Source: Bifidobacterium pluvialisilvae (GTDB taxonomy: Bacteria > Actinomycetota > Actinomycetes > Actinomycetales > Bifidobacteriaceae). From it: a stretch of DNA of 64,000 nucleotides. The notes beneath the pieces were generated by a model, which made no database searches, was not told the origin of the DNA, and saw only the letters and a program-made list of their open reading frames with translations. Below, piece by piece: positions 14,041-25,749 of the stretch. Position 1 is the stretch's first letter. Each line of letters starts with the position of its first letter. Made by a program: the position numbers and the translations under genes. The stretch covers positions 124,001 through 188,000 of the forward strand of contig NZ_JAHBBI010000001.1 in assembly GCF_019331695.1 (NCBI RefSeq), written 5' to 3'.

Positions 14041-16656
14041 ATGCCGATGATTGATATTGACTGGCTCAAGGACCATGTCGAAGTCCCCGAGGGCCTGACC
14101 TACGAGCAGCTCGCCAAGGATCTGGTGCGCGTCGGCCTCGAGGAGGAGGAGATTCACCAGTCCCAGGTGACTGGGCCTATCGTGGTCGGCTACGTGGTGG
14201 ACGCCACCCCCGAACCGCAGAAGAACGGCAAGACCATCAACTGGTGCCATGTGGACGTCGGCGAACAGTACAACGACGTCGACGAGAACGGCAACAAGGT
14301 GCCGCGCGGCATCATCTGCGGCGCGCCGAACATGGCCGCCGGCGAGAAGGTCGTCGTGACCCTGCCCGGTGCCGTGCTGCCCGGCGACTTCAAGATCGAG
14401 CCGCGCAAGACCTACGGCCACATCTCCGACGGCATGTGCGCCTCCGAGCGCGAGCTCGGCCTCGGCGACAGCCACGACGGCATCATCCTGCTGCGCGAAT
14501 ACGGCTTCTCCAAGGAGGAGTACGACGCGCTCAAGCCGGGCGACGACGCGATGGAGCTGCTCCACCTGAACAACCCCGTGCTCGAGATCAACATCACGCC
14601 GGACCGCGGCTACGCGTTCTCCTACCGCGGCGTGGCCCGCGAGTACCACAACTCCACCGGCGCCAGGTACACCGACCCGGTGATTGCGCTCAACGAGAAG
14701 GCCCCCGCGGAGACCAAGGACGCCGACGGCCGGGCCGTGCGCGATGTCGAGGTCTCCATCGAGGACAACAACCCGATTCACGGCGTGGTCGGCTGCGACC
14801 GCTACTACGGTCGCGTGGTGCGTGGCTTCAACCCGAACGCCCCGACCCCGAACTGGATGCGCCGCCGACTGATCCGCGCCGGCATGCGCTCCATCTCGCT
14901 CGCCGTGGACGTGACCAACTACGTGATGCTCGACCTCGGCCAGCCGCTGCACGCCTACGATCTGGGCAAGATCGAAGGCCCGATCGTGGTGCGCCGCGCG
15001 AACGAGGGCGAGGAGCTCACCACGCTCGACGAGAAGAACCACAAGCTCAGCCCCGAGGACCTGCTCATCACCGATTCGCCGAATGGCGAGCACGGTTCGC
15101 GCATCCTCGGCCTGGCCGGCGTGATGGGCGGCCTGTACGGCGAGGTCACCGACGAGACCACCGACCTGTTCATCGAGGCCGCGCACTTCGACCAGGTGTC
15201 CATCGCGCGCTCCGCCCGTCGCCACAAGACCCCGTCCGAGGCGTCGCGCCGCTTCGAACGCGGCGTGGATACGCAGCTGCAGCCCGCGGCCGTGGAGAAG
15301 GCCGTCGAGCTGCTCATCCGCTACGGCGCCGGCGAAGGCTCTCGCACCCCGGTGGATGTGAACAACACCACGCGTCCTGCCGACATCCGCTTCAAAGTGA
15401 GCGAGGTCGCGCGCGTCGCCGGTCTCGACACCGACGCCAACACCATCTCCGACATCCTCACCGACATCGGCTGCAACGTGGCCGGCGGCGGCAACGGCGA
15501 GTTCTCCGTGGCCCCGCCCACGTGGCGCCCCGACCTCACCGCCCCGTGCGACCTGGTCGAGGAGGTCGCCCGCCTCGTCGGCTACGACGAGATTCCCGTC
15601 ACAGTGCCCGCGGTGCCCGTGACCGGCGTGACCGGACTGACGCTCGAACAGCAGCGTCGGCGCTGGATCGCCGACACGCTCGCCCAGTACGGCCTGGTGG
15701 AGACGCTGAGCTACCCGTTCGTGGGAGACGCCGACTACAAGGCGTTCGCCATCGACACGAAGGCCATCAAGCCCATCAGCGTGGAGATCGCCAACCCGCT
15801 GGCCGGCGACCGCCCGTTCCTGCGCCGCTCCCTGCTGCCCACGCTGGCACGCACCGTGCAGCGCAACATCCGTCGCGGTCTGAGCGACGTGAGCCTCTAC
15901 GAGATCGGCCACGTGTTCCTCTGGGATCCGGACGCCCCCGCCATTCCGGCGCTGCCCGGCGGCGTCAAGCCCACCAAGGAGCAGCTCGCCGCGCTCGACG
16001 CCGGCCTGCCCGAGCAGCCGCAGCATGTGGCCGCCATCCTCACCGGCAAGGCCGAGGACTCCGGCTGGCTGGGGGAGAGCCGTGACGTCGACTGGTCCGA
16101 CGCGGTCGAGGCCGTGTTGCGCGTCTCCGAACGCCTCGGTGCCGGGCTGCGTCTCGACCAGCCCGCCGCCGCGGACGTCCCCGCCACCTGGCATCCGGGA
16201 CGCTTCGCCTACGTGGTGCTGCCCGACGGTACGAAGGTCGGCATGGTCGGGGAATTCCATCCGCACGTCAATGAGGCGCTCGGCTTCCCCGAGCACTCCG
16301 CCGCGTTCGAGCTGGACCTCTCCGCCCTGCTGCCGGCCCTGGACGACAAGCCGGTGCAGGCCAAGCCCATCGCCACGTTCCCGCCGGTCCGCCAGGACCT
16401 CGCCTTCACCGTGCCCGCCACGGTGACCGCGCAGCAGCTGAGCGACGCGATTCGCGAGGCCGCCGGTTCCAGCCTCGAATCCATCGAACTGTTCGACGTG
16501 TTCACCGGAGACCAGGTGGGCGAGGGTGCCAAGTCGCTGGCGTTCGCCGTCACGTTCCGCTCGCCGGTCAAGACGCTCGAATCCGCCGACAGCGAGGCCA
16601 TCCGCAAGGCGATCGTCGAGAAGACGTCCGAACTCGGCGCCCAGCTGCGCGCCTGA
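14041..16656 (+). CDS. pheT: Phenylalanyl-tRNA synthetase beta subunit
   Basis: This 871-aa subunit supplies tRNA binding and editing for the PheS catalytic core. In order it has a tRNA-binding EMAP-like domain (about 40-155), B5 and B3/B4 editing domains, a degenerate class II core and a C-terminal FDX-ACB anticodon-binding domain (about 775-870, FPPVRQDLAFTVPATV onward). The ATG starts 7 bp after the pheS stop. The length and domain order are complete. A long GC-rich hairpin lies 45 bp past the stop. Confidence 0.96.
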   Translation: MPMIDIDWLKDHVEVPEGLTYEQLAKDLVRVGLEEEEIHQSQVTGPIVVGYVVDATPEPQKNGKTINWCHVDVGEQYNDVDENGNKVPRGIICGAPNMAAGEKVVVTLPGAVLPGDFKIEPRKTYGHISDGMCASERELGLGDSHDGIILLREYGFSKEEYDALKPGDDAMELLHLNNPVLEINITPDRGYAFSYRGVAREYHNSTGARYTDPVIALNEKAPAETKDADGRAVRDVEVSIEDNNPIHGVVGCDRYYGRVVRGFNPNAPTPNWMRRRLIRAGMRSISLAVDVTNYVMLDLGQPLHAYDLGKIEGPIVVRRANEGEELTTLDEKNHKLSPEDLLITDSPNGEHGSRILGLAGVMGGLYGEVTDETTDLFIEAAHFDQVSIARSARRHKTPSEASRRFERGVDTQLQPAAVEKAVELLIRYGAGEGSRTPVDVNNTTRPADIRFKVSEVARVAGLDTDANTISDILTDIGCNVAGGGNGEFSVAPPTWRPDLTAPCDLVEEVARLVGYDEIPVTVPAVPVTGVTGLTLEQQRRRWIADTLAQYGLVETLSYPFVGDADYKAFAIDTKAIKPISVEIANPLAGDRPFLRRSLLPTLARTVQRNIRRGLSDVSLYEIGHVFLWDPDAPAIPALPGGVKPTKEQLAALDAGLPEQPQHVAAILTGKAEDSGWLGESRDVDWSDAVEAVLRVSERLGAGLRLDQPAAADVPATWHPGRFAYVVLPDGTKVGMVGEFHPHVNEALGFPEHSAAFELDLSALLPALDDKPVQAKPIATFPPVRQDLAFTVPATVTAQQLSDAIREAAGSSLESIELFDVFTGDQVGEGAKSLAFAVTFRSPVKTLESADSEAIRKAIVEKTSELGAQLRA

Positions 16657-16700
16657 TCGGGGCGGTCCCCATCGGCCGCAAGGCCGATCCCATCCTTTAC

Positions 16701-16733
16701 ACTGCGGGCGAAATCCACGGATTTCCCCGCAGT
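16701..16733 (+). terminator. Hairpin between pheT and the next gene
   Basis: ACTGCGGGCGAAATCC (16701-16716) pairs almost perfectly with GGATTTCCCCGCAGT (16719-16733). No T-tract follows and the next start codon is only 20 bp away. It could terminate pheST or shape the leader of the following gene. Confidence 0.55.
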
Positions 16734-16752
16734 CACTGCTATTAAGGGAATT

Positions 16753-17475
16753 ATGAACAGCCATACCGTGTGGAACAGCCAGAACGACGGATCCGCCCCG
16801 CAACAGCCCGCCTATGGCGGTGCTCCAGGTCGCGACCAGCCGGAGTACGGGCAGTACAAGGAGCCGGAATACGGCGAGATGGCCAGCCGCTACCCGGGAT
16901 GGAACCCTTACGTGTATGGCGCCCCGGAGCCCGATGCCGACGGTGACGACGGTGGCTCGAACGACGGGGAATCCGGCCGTGGCCGGAAGGATTCCGGCAG
17001 GACGAATCCCATGGCCGACCGCTTCGGATACATCCCCGGCGGCAGGCCCGCCGACCAGGCCCGTGGCGGCAACGGCCCTGCGGGACCCGGCGGCCCGAAC
17101 GGATACCGCGGTCCGAACGATCAGAACGGTCCGAACGGCGCTGGCGGGAGCGGTAACCGCAACGGCATCGATCTCGACGACCCGAACCAGAACCCGCTGT
17201 ACGGACGGTGGGACCCCGCCGCCATCATCGGGTTCGTCACGGCGCTGCTCAACGTCCCCGTTCTTCCGCTGCTGCTGTGCGGGCTGGCGATATACCGCAC
17301 GAAGACGTTCCGCATGAAGGGGCGCACGCTCGCCATCATCGGCATGGTGCTCGCGGTGCTCGACATCATCATCGAGGTCTACATGCTTGCCGCGGGAATC
17401 GACGTCTACCAGCTGCTGTCGCAGCTGTACGGCATCGACTTCACCGGCGGATCGGGCGGCGGCACGTCCGTGTAA
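16753..17475 (+). CDS. Hypothetical membrane protein with disordered N-terminus (DUF4190-like)
   Basis: This 240-aa protein has a long low-complexity N-terminal half (about 1-145) rich in Gly, Pro, Asn and Asp, with runs such as GPNDQNGPNGAGGSG. Two hydrophobic segments follow (about 155-180 and 195-220) separated by the basic loop YRTKTFRMKGR. That layout is typical of actinobacterial DUF4190-type proteins. AAGGGA precedes the ATG. The disordered half is probably cytoplasmic or cell-wall facing; I cannot assign a function. It lies alone between pheST and the arg operon. Confidence 0.75.
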   Translation: MNSHTVWNSQNDGSAPQQPAYGGAPGRDQPEYGQYKEPEYGEMASRYPGWNPYVYGAPEPDADGDDGGSNDGESGRGRKDSGRTNPMADRFGYIPGGRPADQARGGNGPAGPGGPNGYRGPNDQNGPNGAGGSGNRNGIDLDDPNQNPLYGRWDPAAIIGFVTALLNVPVLPLLLCGLAIYRTKTFRMKGRTLAIIGMVLAVLDIIIEVYMLAAGIDVYQLLSQLYGIDFTGGSGGGTSV

Positions 17476-17493
17476 ACTTTCCGTAACACCGGC

Positions 17494-17530
17494 TGCATAA
17501 TTATGCATTGCTTTGCATAGTGTGTATAAT
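17494..17530 (+). promoter_or_regulatory. argC promoter with ArgR-box-like operators
   Basis: TGCATAATTATGCA at 17494-17507 is a perfect 14-bp palindrome and matches the AT-rich ARG-box pattern. A second, degenerate box (TGCATAGTGTGTATA) follows and overlaps a perfect TATAAT at 17525-17530. The -35 position, 17 bp upstream, falls inside the palindrome, so ArgR binding would block RNA polymerase. The repressor gene is within the same operon. Confidence 0.75.
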
Positions 17531-17575
17531 CGGCGCTGTTGTAGTTTCCTTCGTGATTGTGAAAAGAGAGACTTT

Positions 17576-18667
17576 ATGCCGAAATACACGGTCGCGGTAG
17601 CCGGCGCCACCGGATACGCGGGTGGAGAAGCCCTGCGCATCCTCGCCGCACACCCGGACATGGAGGTCACCTGCGTCGCGGGCCACTCCTCGGTGGGCGA
17701 CAAGCTCGGCAGGCACATGCCGCATATCCCGCAACTGGCCGACCTGACGGTGGAGGACACCACCGCCGACGTGCTCAACGGCCACGACATCATCGTGCTG
17801 GCCCTGCCGCACGGCGCATCCGGTGCACTTGCCGCACAGCTCGACCCGGACAGCATCGTCGTCGACCTCGGCGCGGACCATCGCCTTGAGGAGCGTTCGG
17901 CATGGGACGACTACTATGGCGGCGACTTCTACGAGCACTGGACGTACGGCATGCCCGAGCTCATCGTCGGCCATGACGCCGAAGGCTCCTACGTGCGGCA
18001 GCGCGAGGCGCTGCGCGGGGTCAAGCGCATCGCCGGCCCCGGATGCAACGTGACCGCGACCACGCTGGCCATGCAGCCCGGCATTGCCGAGGGGCTGGTG
18101 GGCCACGACCTGGTCGCCGACCTGGTCGTCGGATACTCCGGCGCGGGCAAGAACCTCAAGCGCACCAACCTCCTCGCCGCCGAGGCGTTCGGTTCCGCCG
18201 TGCCCTACGGCGTGGGTGGCACTCACCGCCACATCCCCGAGATTCTGCAGAACTTCGCCCACGCGGCTGGACTGGACGCCGCCGGGGCCGGCGAGTTCAC
18301 GCTGGGCTTCACGCCGGTGCTCGCGCCGATGTCCCGCGGCATCCTCGCCGTCGTCTCGGCGCCGTTGAGCGAGAAGGGCGCCGCCATGAGCGATGCCGAG
18401 ATTCGCGGCGTGTGGGACAAGGCCTACAAGGATGAGCATTTCATGAACCTGCTGCCCGAGGGGGTGCTGCCCGCCACGGGCAACATCATCGGCTCGAACG
18501 CGGCGCACATCCAGGTGGCCGTGGACCGCAAGGCCGGCAGGCTTCTGGCGTTCAGCGCCATCGACAACCTCAACAGGGGAACCGCCGGCCAGGCGGTGCA
18601 GTCGCTGAACATCGCACTTGGCATTGACGAAAGCACAGGATTGACGACGATTGGAGTGGCACCGTGA
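17576..18667 (+). CDS. argC: N-acetyl-gamma-glutamyl-phosphate reductase
   Basis: This 363-aa enzyme performs the third step of arginine synthesis, reducing N-acetylglutamyl phosphate with NADPH. The N-terminal Rossmann motif is AGATGYAGGEAL. The catalytic cysteine is C157 in GPGCNVTATTLAMQPG, and GGTHRHIPEI supplies the conserved histidines. I chose ATG 17576 (MPKYTVAVAG) because AGAGAG precedes it and it lies just after the promoter; an in-frame upstream start at 17513 would be inside the operator. The stop overlaps argJ by 4 bp. It is the first gene of argCJBDFRG. Confidence 0.96.
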   Translation: MPKYTVAVAGATGYAGGEALRILAAHPDMEVTCVAGHSSVGDKLGRHMPHIPQLADLTVEDTTADVLNGHDIIVLALPHGASGALAAQLDPDSIVVDLGADHRLEERSAWDDYYGGDFYEHWTYGMPELIVGHDAEGSYVRQREALRGVKRIAGPGCNVTATTLAMQPGIAEGLVGHDLVADLVVGYSGAGKNLKRTNLLAAEAFGSAVPYGVGGTHRHIPEILQNFAHAAGLDAAGAGEFTLGFTPVLAPMSRGILAVVSAPLSEKGAAMSDAEIRGVWDKAYKDEHFMNLLPEGVLPATGNIIGSNAAHIQVAVDRKAGRLLAFSAIDNLNRGTAGQAVQSLNIALGIDESTGLTTIGVAP

Positions 18668-19833
18668 GTGTAACGTTCGCACAGGGATTTTCCGCAAGTG
18701 GAGTGGCGGCCGGGGTCTCGGCCGTCGAAGGCAAGAAGGACCTCGCCGTCGTGGTGAACAACGGTCCGCTTGACGTGGCCGCCGGCGTGTTCACCGCCAA
18801 CCGGTTCTGCGCCGCTCCCGTGCAGTGGTCGCGCAAGGCCGTGGCCGACGGCCACATCAAGGCCGTGGTGCTGAACTCCGGATGCGCCAACGCCTGCACC
18901 GGCAAGGAAGGCTTCCAGCAGTCGGCCGACACCGCCGCCAAGCTCGGCGAGCTGGCCGGCGTGCCCGCCGGGCAGGTGGCCGTATGCTCCACCGGCATGA
19001 TCGGCGACCTGCTGCCGCTCGACAACGTGCTCTCCGGCGTGGAGAGGGCCTACGGCGAGGTGTCCGATTCCGCCGAGGCCGGCGAGGTGGCCGCGGAGGC
19101 CATCCTCACCACCGACACCAAGAAGAAGACCGTCGCGCTCGAAGGCGCCGGCTACCGCATTGGCGGCATGGTCAAGGGCTCCGGCATGATCGCGCCGCAG
19201 CTGGCCACCATGCTGTGCGTCATCACCACCGACGCCAAAGTGAGCGTCGAGCAGGCCCGGAAGGCGCTGGCCGCCGCCGTGGAGACCTCGTTCAACCGCA
19301 TCGACGTGGACGGATGCATGTCCACCAACGACACCGTGCTGCTGCTCGCCTCCGGAGCCTCCGGGGTCGAGCCCGACCAGGCCGAGTTCAACGGCCTCGT
19401 CGCCAAGGCCTGCGCGTCGCTGGCCCGCCAGATCATCGGCGACGGCGAGGGCGCGTCCCACGACATCCGTGTCACCGTGACCGGCGCCACCAGCGAGGAC
19501 GCGGCCCTGGCCTGCGCCCGCGCCGTGGCCGCCTCCAACCTGCTTAAGTGCGCCGTGGCCGGCAACGACCCGAACTGGGGCCGCGTGGTGTCGTCGCTCG
19601 GCACCGTGCCCTCTGACGTGGCACCCTACGACCCGAACAACGTGACCGTCGACGTCAACGGCGTGCGCGTATGCGACGGCGGCCGTCCGGGACGTCCACG
19701 TTCCGAAGTCGATATGACACCGCGCGAGGTGCACTTCGACATCGACCTTGGTGAAGGCGATGCCGAGGCCACTGTATGGACCGACGATCTGACGCACGAA
19801 TACGTGCACATCAACGCCGACTACGAGTCGTGA
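18664..19833 (+). CDS. argJ: Bifunctional glutamate N-acetyltransferase / amino-acid acetyltransferase
   Basis: This 389-aa enzyme recycles acetyl groups from N-acetylornithine to glutamate and may also use acetyl-CoA. The proprotein self-cleaves at A181-T182 in PQLATMLC, and T182 becomes the nucleophile of the beta chain. KGSGMIAP and VDGCMSTNDT are the expected flanking motifs. The GTG start overlaps the argC stop (GTGA). Full length suggests a working cyclic pathway, and no separate argA is needed or seen here. Confidence 0.96.
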   Translation: MSVTFAQGFSASGVAAGVSAVEGKKDLAVVVNNGPLDVAAGVFTANRFCAAPVQWSRKAVADGHIKAVVLNSGCANACTGKEGFQQSADTAAKLGELAGVPAGQVAVCSTGMIGDLLPLDNVLSGVERAYGEVSDSAEAGEVAAEAILTTDTKKKTVALEGAGYRIGGMVKGSGMIAPQLATMLCVITTDAKVSVEQARKALAAAVETSFNRIDVDGCMSTNDTVLLLASGASGVEPDQAEFNGLVAKACASLARQIIGDGEGASHDIRVTVTGATSEDAALACARAVAASNLLKCAVAGNDPNWGRVVSSLGTVPSDVAPYDPNNVTVDVNGVRVCDGGRPGRPRSEVDMTPREVHFDIDLGEGDAEATVWTDDLTHEYVHINADYES

Positions 19834-19883
19834 CGAACGTTCGGCCGTCGGGCACGACCCGTCCGACGGCATGAGGAGCAGAC

Positions 19884-20841
19884 ATGGTTAAAGCAGAAAC
19901 GAAAAACGTCGTGGGACCCGGGTTCCACTTCGACGTGCACACCGACCTGCGCGCCGACCAGAAGGCGGAGGTGCTCATCGAGGCCCTGCCGTGGCTCGAG
20001 GAGTTCTACGGTCAGCGCATCGTCGTCAAGTACGGCGGCAATGCGATGGTGGATGAGAAGCTCAAGCAGAACTTCGCCGAGGACATGGTCTTCCTGCGTC
20101 AGGTGGGCCTGCATCCCGTGGTCGTGCACGGCGGGGGCCCGCAGATCTCCAACATGCTCAAGGCCCTCGGCATCAAATCCGAGTTCAAGGGCGGTCTGCG
20201 CGTCACCACGCCCGAGGCCATGGACGTGGTGCGCATGGTGCTCACCGGCAAGGTGTCCCGGGAGCTGGTGGGACTCATCAACTCCCATGGCCCATATGCC
20301 GTGGGCCTCTCCGGCGAGGACGGAGGCCTGTTCTCCGCCGTGCAGCGCAAGCCCGTCATCAACGGCAAGCCCACCGACGTGGGCCTCGTGGGCGACGTGG
20401 TGAGCGTGGACGCCTCCTCGGTGGAGGACCTCATCGCCGCCGGCCGCATCCCCGTGGTCTCCTCCGTCGCGCCCGACGAGGACGACCCCACCCAGGTGCT
20501 CAACGTCAACGCCGATTCGGCCGCGGCCGCATTGGCCGCAGCGCTCGGCGCTCGCAAGCTGGTCATCCTCACCGACGTCGACGGCCTCTACGCCGACTGG
20601 CCCGACAAGGATTCGCTGATCGGCCGCATCGGCGTCGACAACCTGCGCGACATGCTTCCCGACCTCGAGTCCGGCATGCGTCCGAAAATGGAGGCATGCG
20701 TGCGTGCGATCGACGGCGGGGTCGAGGAGGCCCACATCATCGACGGGCGTAAGCCACATTCGATTCTGAACGAGATATTCACCTCCCAGGGCATCGGCAC
20801 CATGGTGATTCCCGAGGGCGGCATTGAAATGAGGAGCTCTT

Positions 20842-20855
<14 letters not shown>
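19884..20855 (+). CDS. argB: Acetylglutamate kinase
   Basis: This 323-aa kinase phosphorylates N-acetylglutamate, usually the feedback-controlled step. The motifs VVKYGGNAM and [10 protein letters not shown] form the phosphate-binding loops, and [13 protein letters not shown] with LTDVDGLY form the nucleotide site. The roughly 20-residue N-terminal extension ([20 protein letters not shown]) resembles the helix that mediates hexamerisation in arginine-inhibited enzymes, which would suggest arginine feedback. AGGAGC precedes the ATG. The 3' end overlaps argD by 14 bp. Confidence 0.95.
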
Positions 20856-22146
<1,291 letters not shown>

Positions 22147-22239
22147 GCCCACGGCCGACGCCGCAAATCACAGAAGGGGAGCGGCCCTCCGTATCAGGAG
22201 GCGCCGCCCCCGCACCTTTTTCCAAGTAAGGAGTCCACG

Positions 22240-23214
22240 ATGACCCACGAACTGCGCCACATGCTACGCGACGATGACATCAACCACGAGGAGCAGAAGC
22301 AGATCCTCAAGCTCGGTATGAAGTTCCGCGAGAACCGCTTCTACGCCCGACCGTTCGAAGGCCCCCAGGCGGTGGCCGTGCTGTTCGACAAGCCCAGCAC
22401 CCGTACCCGGTCCAGCTTCTCCATCGGCGTGGCCGAGCTCGGCGGCTATCCGCTGGTCATCGACAAGTCCAGCTCCCAGCTGGGCCGTGGCGAGCCCGTC
22501 GCCGACACCGCCCGCGTCCTCACCCGCATGGCCTACGGCATCGTATGGCGTACCTTCGGCCAGGACCGTGTGGAGACCATGGCCAAATACGCCACCTGCC
22601 CGGTCATCAACGCGCTCACCGACCAGTTCCACCCCTGCCAGATCCTCGCCGACTTCCTCACCATGGCGCAGTTCCGTGGGGGAGTGGACGCTCTGGAAGG
22701 CCAGACCATCGCCTACCTCGGCGACGCCGCCAACAACATGTCGAACTCCTACCTGCTGGGCGGCGCCGTCGCCGGCATGCACGTGCGCGTGGCCGGCCCC
22801 GAAGGCTACCTGCCCGATCCGCAGATCGTCGCCGACGCCAAGGCCATCGCCGAGAAGACCGGCGGATCCATCACCGTGACCACCGACCCGAAGGAGGCCG
22901 TGGCCGACGCCGACTGCGTGTTCACCGACACCTGGGTCTCCATGGGCGAGGAGGCTGAGTACGCCATCCGTTCCAAGCCGTTCTGGGACTATCAGGTCAA
23001 CCCTGAGCTCATGAAGCTCGCCAAGCCCGACGCGCTCTTCCAGCACTGCCTGCCCGCCTATCGCGGCAAGGAGGTCACCTCCAGCGTGATCGACGGACCG
23101 CAGTCCGTGGTGTGGGATGAGGCCGAGAACCGTCTGCACGCGCAGAAGGCCCTCATGACCTGGCTGATCGCCTGGCAGCGCGAGGACCCCTCCCTGCTCG
23201 GCGACCTCGCATGA
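22240..23214 (+). CDS. argF: Ornithine carbamoyltransferase
   Basis: This 324-aa enzyme makes citrulline from ornithine and carbamoyl phosphate. The carbamoyl-phosphate loop STRTRSSFS, the motif [10 protein letters not shown] and the ornithine-binding HCLPAYRG are all present. AAGGAG precedes the ATG. The stop overlaps the argR start by 4 bp. It sits in the biosynthetic operon with no arginine deiminase neighbours, so the anabolic role is preferred. Confidence 0.96.
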   Translation: MTHELRHMLRDDDINHEEQKQILKLGMKFRENRFYARPFEGPQAVAVLFDKPSTRTRSSFSIGVAELGGYPLVIDKSSSQLGRGEPVADTARVLTRMAYGIVWRTFGQDRVETMAKYATCPVINALTDQFHPCQILADFLTMAQFRGGVDALEGQTIAYLGDAANNMSNSYLLGGAVAGMHVRVAGPEGYLPDPQIVADAKAIAEKTGGSITVTTDPKEAVADADCVFTDTWVSMGEEAEYAIRSKPFWDYQVNPELMKLAKPDALFQHCLPAYRGKEVTSSVIDGPQSVVWDEAENRLHAQKALMTWLIAWQREDPSLLGDLA

Positions 23215-23765
23215 CGATGCGTGGCGATAACACCCCGTCCCTGCAAAGGCCGGCGACGCGGGCGGCAAGGCTGAGCGCCATCGAGCAGGCCCTGCTCACC
23301 CACGTCGTCACCTCGCAGTCGCAGCTTTCCGGCATTCTGGCCAGTCAGGGCATCGAGGTCACCCAGGCCACGCTGAGCCGCGACCTCGACGAGATCAACG
23401 CCACGAAGGTGCGCACCTCCGACGGCTCCATGGCCTACGCCATCGCCGCGTCCACGCGTCATACGACGTCCGACACTCCGACGGTTTCGGGTACGAAGAT
23501 CGAGCAGCAGATGAGCCGCGTGCTCTCCGGGCTGGTCACCTCTGTGGCCGCGGCCCGCAACCTCGTCGTCGTGCACACGCCATCCGGCGCCGCGCAATAC
23601 GTGGCCAGCGTCATCGACAAGCAGCCCATTGACGGCATATTGGGCACCATTGCGGGGGACGATACGGTGATGATGATCTGCACGGAGGACGACGTGGCCC
23701 AGCAGCGTGCCGATTGGCTGCTCTCGGTGGCGTCGCAGAACCGCGACAAAACGGACCGTGCTTGA
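23211..23765 (+). CDS. argR: Arginine repressor
   Basis: This 184-aa regulator has an N-terminal winged helix (about 20-85, including [28 protein letters not shown]) and a C-terminal oligomerisation and arginine-binding domain ending in [17 protein letters not shown]. With arginine bound it should bind the ARG-box-like sites upstream of argC and argG. The start overlaps the argF stop (ATGA); a second ATG lies two codons later. Its place inside the operon implies autoregulation. Confidence 0.95.
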   Translation: MTMRGDNTPSLQRPATRAARLSAIEQALLTHVVTSQSQLSGILASQGIEVTQATLSRDLDEINATKVRTSDGSMAYAIAASTRHTTSDTPTVSGTKIEQQMSRVLSGLVTSVAAARNLVVVHTPSGAAQYVASVIDKQPIDGILGTIAGDDTVMMICTEDDVAQQRADWLLSVASQNRDKTDRA

Positions 23766-23792
23766 GCGCGACATGGGTCGCGACGCACCGAT

Positions 23793-23824
23793 TGCATAAA
23801 TATACAAAAGTATGTATATAATAC
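23793..23824 (+). promoter_or_regulatory. argG promoter with ArgR-box-like operators
   Basis: TGCATAAATATACA (23793-23806) and GTATGTATATAATAC (23810-23824) are two AT-rich imperfect palindromes in tandem, like those before argC. TATAAT at 23817-23822 lies inside the second, and TTGCAT at 23792-23797 is a possible -35 with a long 19-bp spacer. This indicates a separate, ArgR-controlled promoter for argG. Confidence 0.7.
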
Positions 23825-23874
23825 AACCCAGTTCATTTAAATTGTGATAACCGTGAAGAAAGGTAACCACTTCC

Positions 23875-25113
23875 ATGGCAGATAACAAGCGTCTTGTCCT
23901 GGCGTATTCCGGCGGTCTCGATACCTCCGTCGCCATCTCGTACCTCAAGGAGCGTACCGGCAAGGATGTCGTCGCCGTGTCCCTCGACGTCGGTCAGGGC
24001 GGCGAAAGCCTCGAGACCATCAAGCAGCGCGCCCTCGCCTGCGGCGCCGTCGAAGCCTATGTGGTCGACGCCCGCAACGAGTTCGCCGAGGAATACTGCA
24101 TGAAGGCCCTCAAGGCCAACGCCATGTACGAGGGCGTGTACCCGCTGGTCTCCGCCATCTCCCGCCCGCTCATCTCCAAGCACCTCGTGCGCGCCGCCCA
24201 CCAGTTCGGCGCCGACACCATCTCCCACGGCTGCACCGGCAAGGGCAACGACCAGGTGCGTTTCGAGGTGTCCATCGCCTCCATCGACCCGACCCTCAAG
24301 GCCATCAGCCCGATCCGCGACCTCGCCCTGACCCGTGACGTGGAGATCGCGTTCGCCAAGGAGCACAAGCTGCCGATCACCCAGACCGAGAAGAGCCCGT
24401 ACTCCATCGATCAGAACGTGTGGGGCCGCGCCATCGAGACCGGCTTCCTCGAGGACCCGTGGAACGGCCCGACCAAGGACTGCTACTCTTACACCGACGA
24501 TCCGGCGTTCCCGCCCGTCGAGGACGAGGTCGTCATCGAGTTCAAGCAGGGCGTGCCCGTCAAGATCGACGGCCGCGACGTCACCCCGCTGCAGGCCATC
24601 GAGGAGATGAACCGCCGCGCCGGCGCCCAGGGCATCGGCCGCATCGACCTCATCGAGGACCGTCTCGTCGGCATCAAGAGCCGCGAGCTGTATGAGGCCC
24701 CGGGCGCCGTGGCCCTCATCACCGCGCACCAGGAGCTCGAGAACTGCTGCCTCGAGCGCGAGCAGCACCGCATCAAGCGCGACATCGACAAGCGCTGGGG
24801 CGAGCTCGTGTACGACGCCCAGTGGTTCAGCCCGGCCACCCAGTCGCTCAACGCCTTCATCGAAGACACGCAGAAGTACGTCTCCGGCGAGATCCGCATG
24901 GTCCTGCACGGCGGCCGCGCCGTCGTCACCGGCCGTCGCTCCGACAGCTCCCTGTACGACTACAACCTCGCCACCTACGATTCCGGCGACAGCTTCGACT
25001 CGAAGTCCTCCAACGGCTTCATCGACATCTACGGCCTGCCGAGCCGCGTCGCCGCCGCCCGCGACGTCAAGTTCGGCAACGGCATCGACGTCCCGACCAA
25101 CACCGTGGAGTAA
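23875..25113 (+). CDS. argG: Argininosuccinate synthase
   Basis: This 412-aa ATP-dependent ligase joins citrulline and aspartate. The N-terminal PP-loop [13 protein letters not shown] and the motifs [15 protein letters not shown] and [13 protein letters not shown] are all in place. AGAAAGG precedes the ATG. A hairpin follows the stop. In related genomes argH normally follows directly; here a 10-kb restriction-modification island separates them, so argG and argH are unlikely to share a transcript. Confidence 0.97.
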   Translation: MADNKRLVLAYSGGLDTSVAISYLKERTGKDVVAVSLDVGQGGESLETIKQRALACGAVEAYVVDARNEFAEEYCMKALKANAMYEGVYPLVSAISRPLISKHLVRAAHQFGADTISHGCTGKGNDQVRFEVSIASIDPTLKAISPIRDLALTRDVEIAFAKEHKLPITQTEKSPYSIDQNVWGRAIETGFLEDPWNGPTKDCYSYTDDPAFPPVEDEVVIEFKQGVPVKIDGRDVTPLQAIEEMNRRAGAQGIGRIDLIEDRLVGIKSRELYEAPGAVALITAHQELENCCLEREQHRIKRDIDKRWGELVYDAQWFSPATQSLNAFIEDTQKYVSGEIRMVLHGGRAVVTGRRSDSSLYDYNLATYDSGDSFDSKSSNGFIDIYGLPSRVAAARDVKFGNGIDVPTNTVE

Positions 25114-25139
25114 TTTCGGCGATTAAGCCGTTTTCGTGG

Positions 25140-25180
25140 AGAGCCCCGCGCGTGATCATCTTGGATTGCGCCGGGGCTCT
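25140..25180 (+). terminator. Terminator-like hairpin after argG
   Basis: AGAGCCCC (25140-25147) pairs with GGGGCTCT (25173-25180) around a 25-nt GC-rich loop, 26 bp past the argG stop. Only a short T/C run follows. It marks the boundary between the arginine operon and the restriction-modification island. Confidence 0.6.
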
Positions 25181-25235
25181 TCCCGTATGTCAACATGTTC
25201 GGCGCACGGTGGTTGTCAAGAACGATCAGATCAAC

Positions 25236-25259
25236 ACGTCTGCTTGGGAACAGCGTAAG
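25236..25259 (+). repeat. Outer inverted repeat, left copy
   Basis: These 24 bp ending in GGGAACAGCGTAAG are repeated exactly in inverse orientation at 27297-27320. The last 17 bp (CTTGGGAACAGCGTAAG) also occur twice inside hsdS, at 30014-30030 and 30632-30648. The repeat encodes the conserved AWEQRK at the front of each recognition domain. Confidence 0.9.
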
Positions 25260-25709
25260 TTGGGGGAGGTGGTCGACCAGTACAGGGAACTGGTCCCTAC
25301 TCCACAGAACGGGTATGTGCGAATGGGGGTGCGCAGTCATGCTAAAGGGACTTTTTTGACACCAGTTCATCCTGGAGAACAGATAGAAGAGAGTAAACTT
25401 AGCAGGGTTGCTCCCGATAATCTCGTGGTGAATATCGTATTTGCTTGGGAACATGCAGTCGCCATTACCGGGCTGCAAGACTCAGAAGCTTTAGTGTCAC
25501 ATCGTTTTCCGCAGTTTTCCTTTCACAAGGACATGTCGCCGGAATTTTTCAAATTCATTATTTTGGATGATCGGTTCAGGCATCATCTCTGGTTGGCTTC
25601 GCCAAGTGGGGCAGGAAGAAACAAAACACTTAATGTCAGCACCATGCTTGAGTACGGCTTTGTCGTTCCCCGCAAAGCTGAGCAAGAGCTAATCGGCTCG
25701 TTCTTCTCC

Positions 25710-25749
25710 CGGCTTGATTCCCTCATCACCCTTCATCAGCGTAAGCAAT
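25710..25749 (+). repeat. Inner inverted repeat, left copy
   Basis: These 40 bp, encoding the conserved RLDSLITLHQRKQ end of a recognition half, recur exactly in inverse orientation at 26804-26843. A 35-bp version (from CTTGATTCCC to CGTAAGCA) is in hsdS at 30499-30533, and a variant with one change is at 31102-31137. The pair flanks the recombinase gene. Confidence 0.9.

Noticed and set aside
14005-17856. 1283-codon minus-strand frame across pheT and argC
   Set aside because: It spans several genuine plus-strand genes with no domain signal. Shadow frame.
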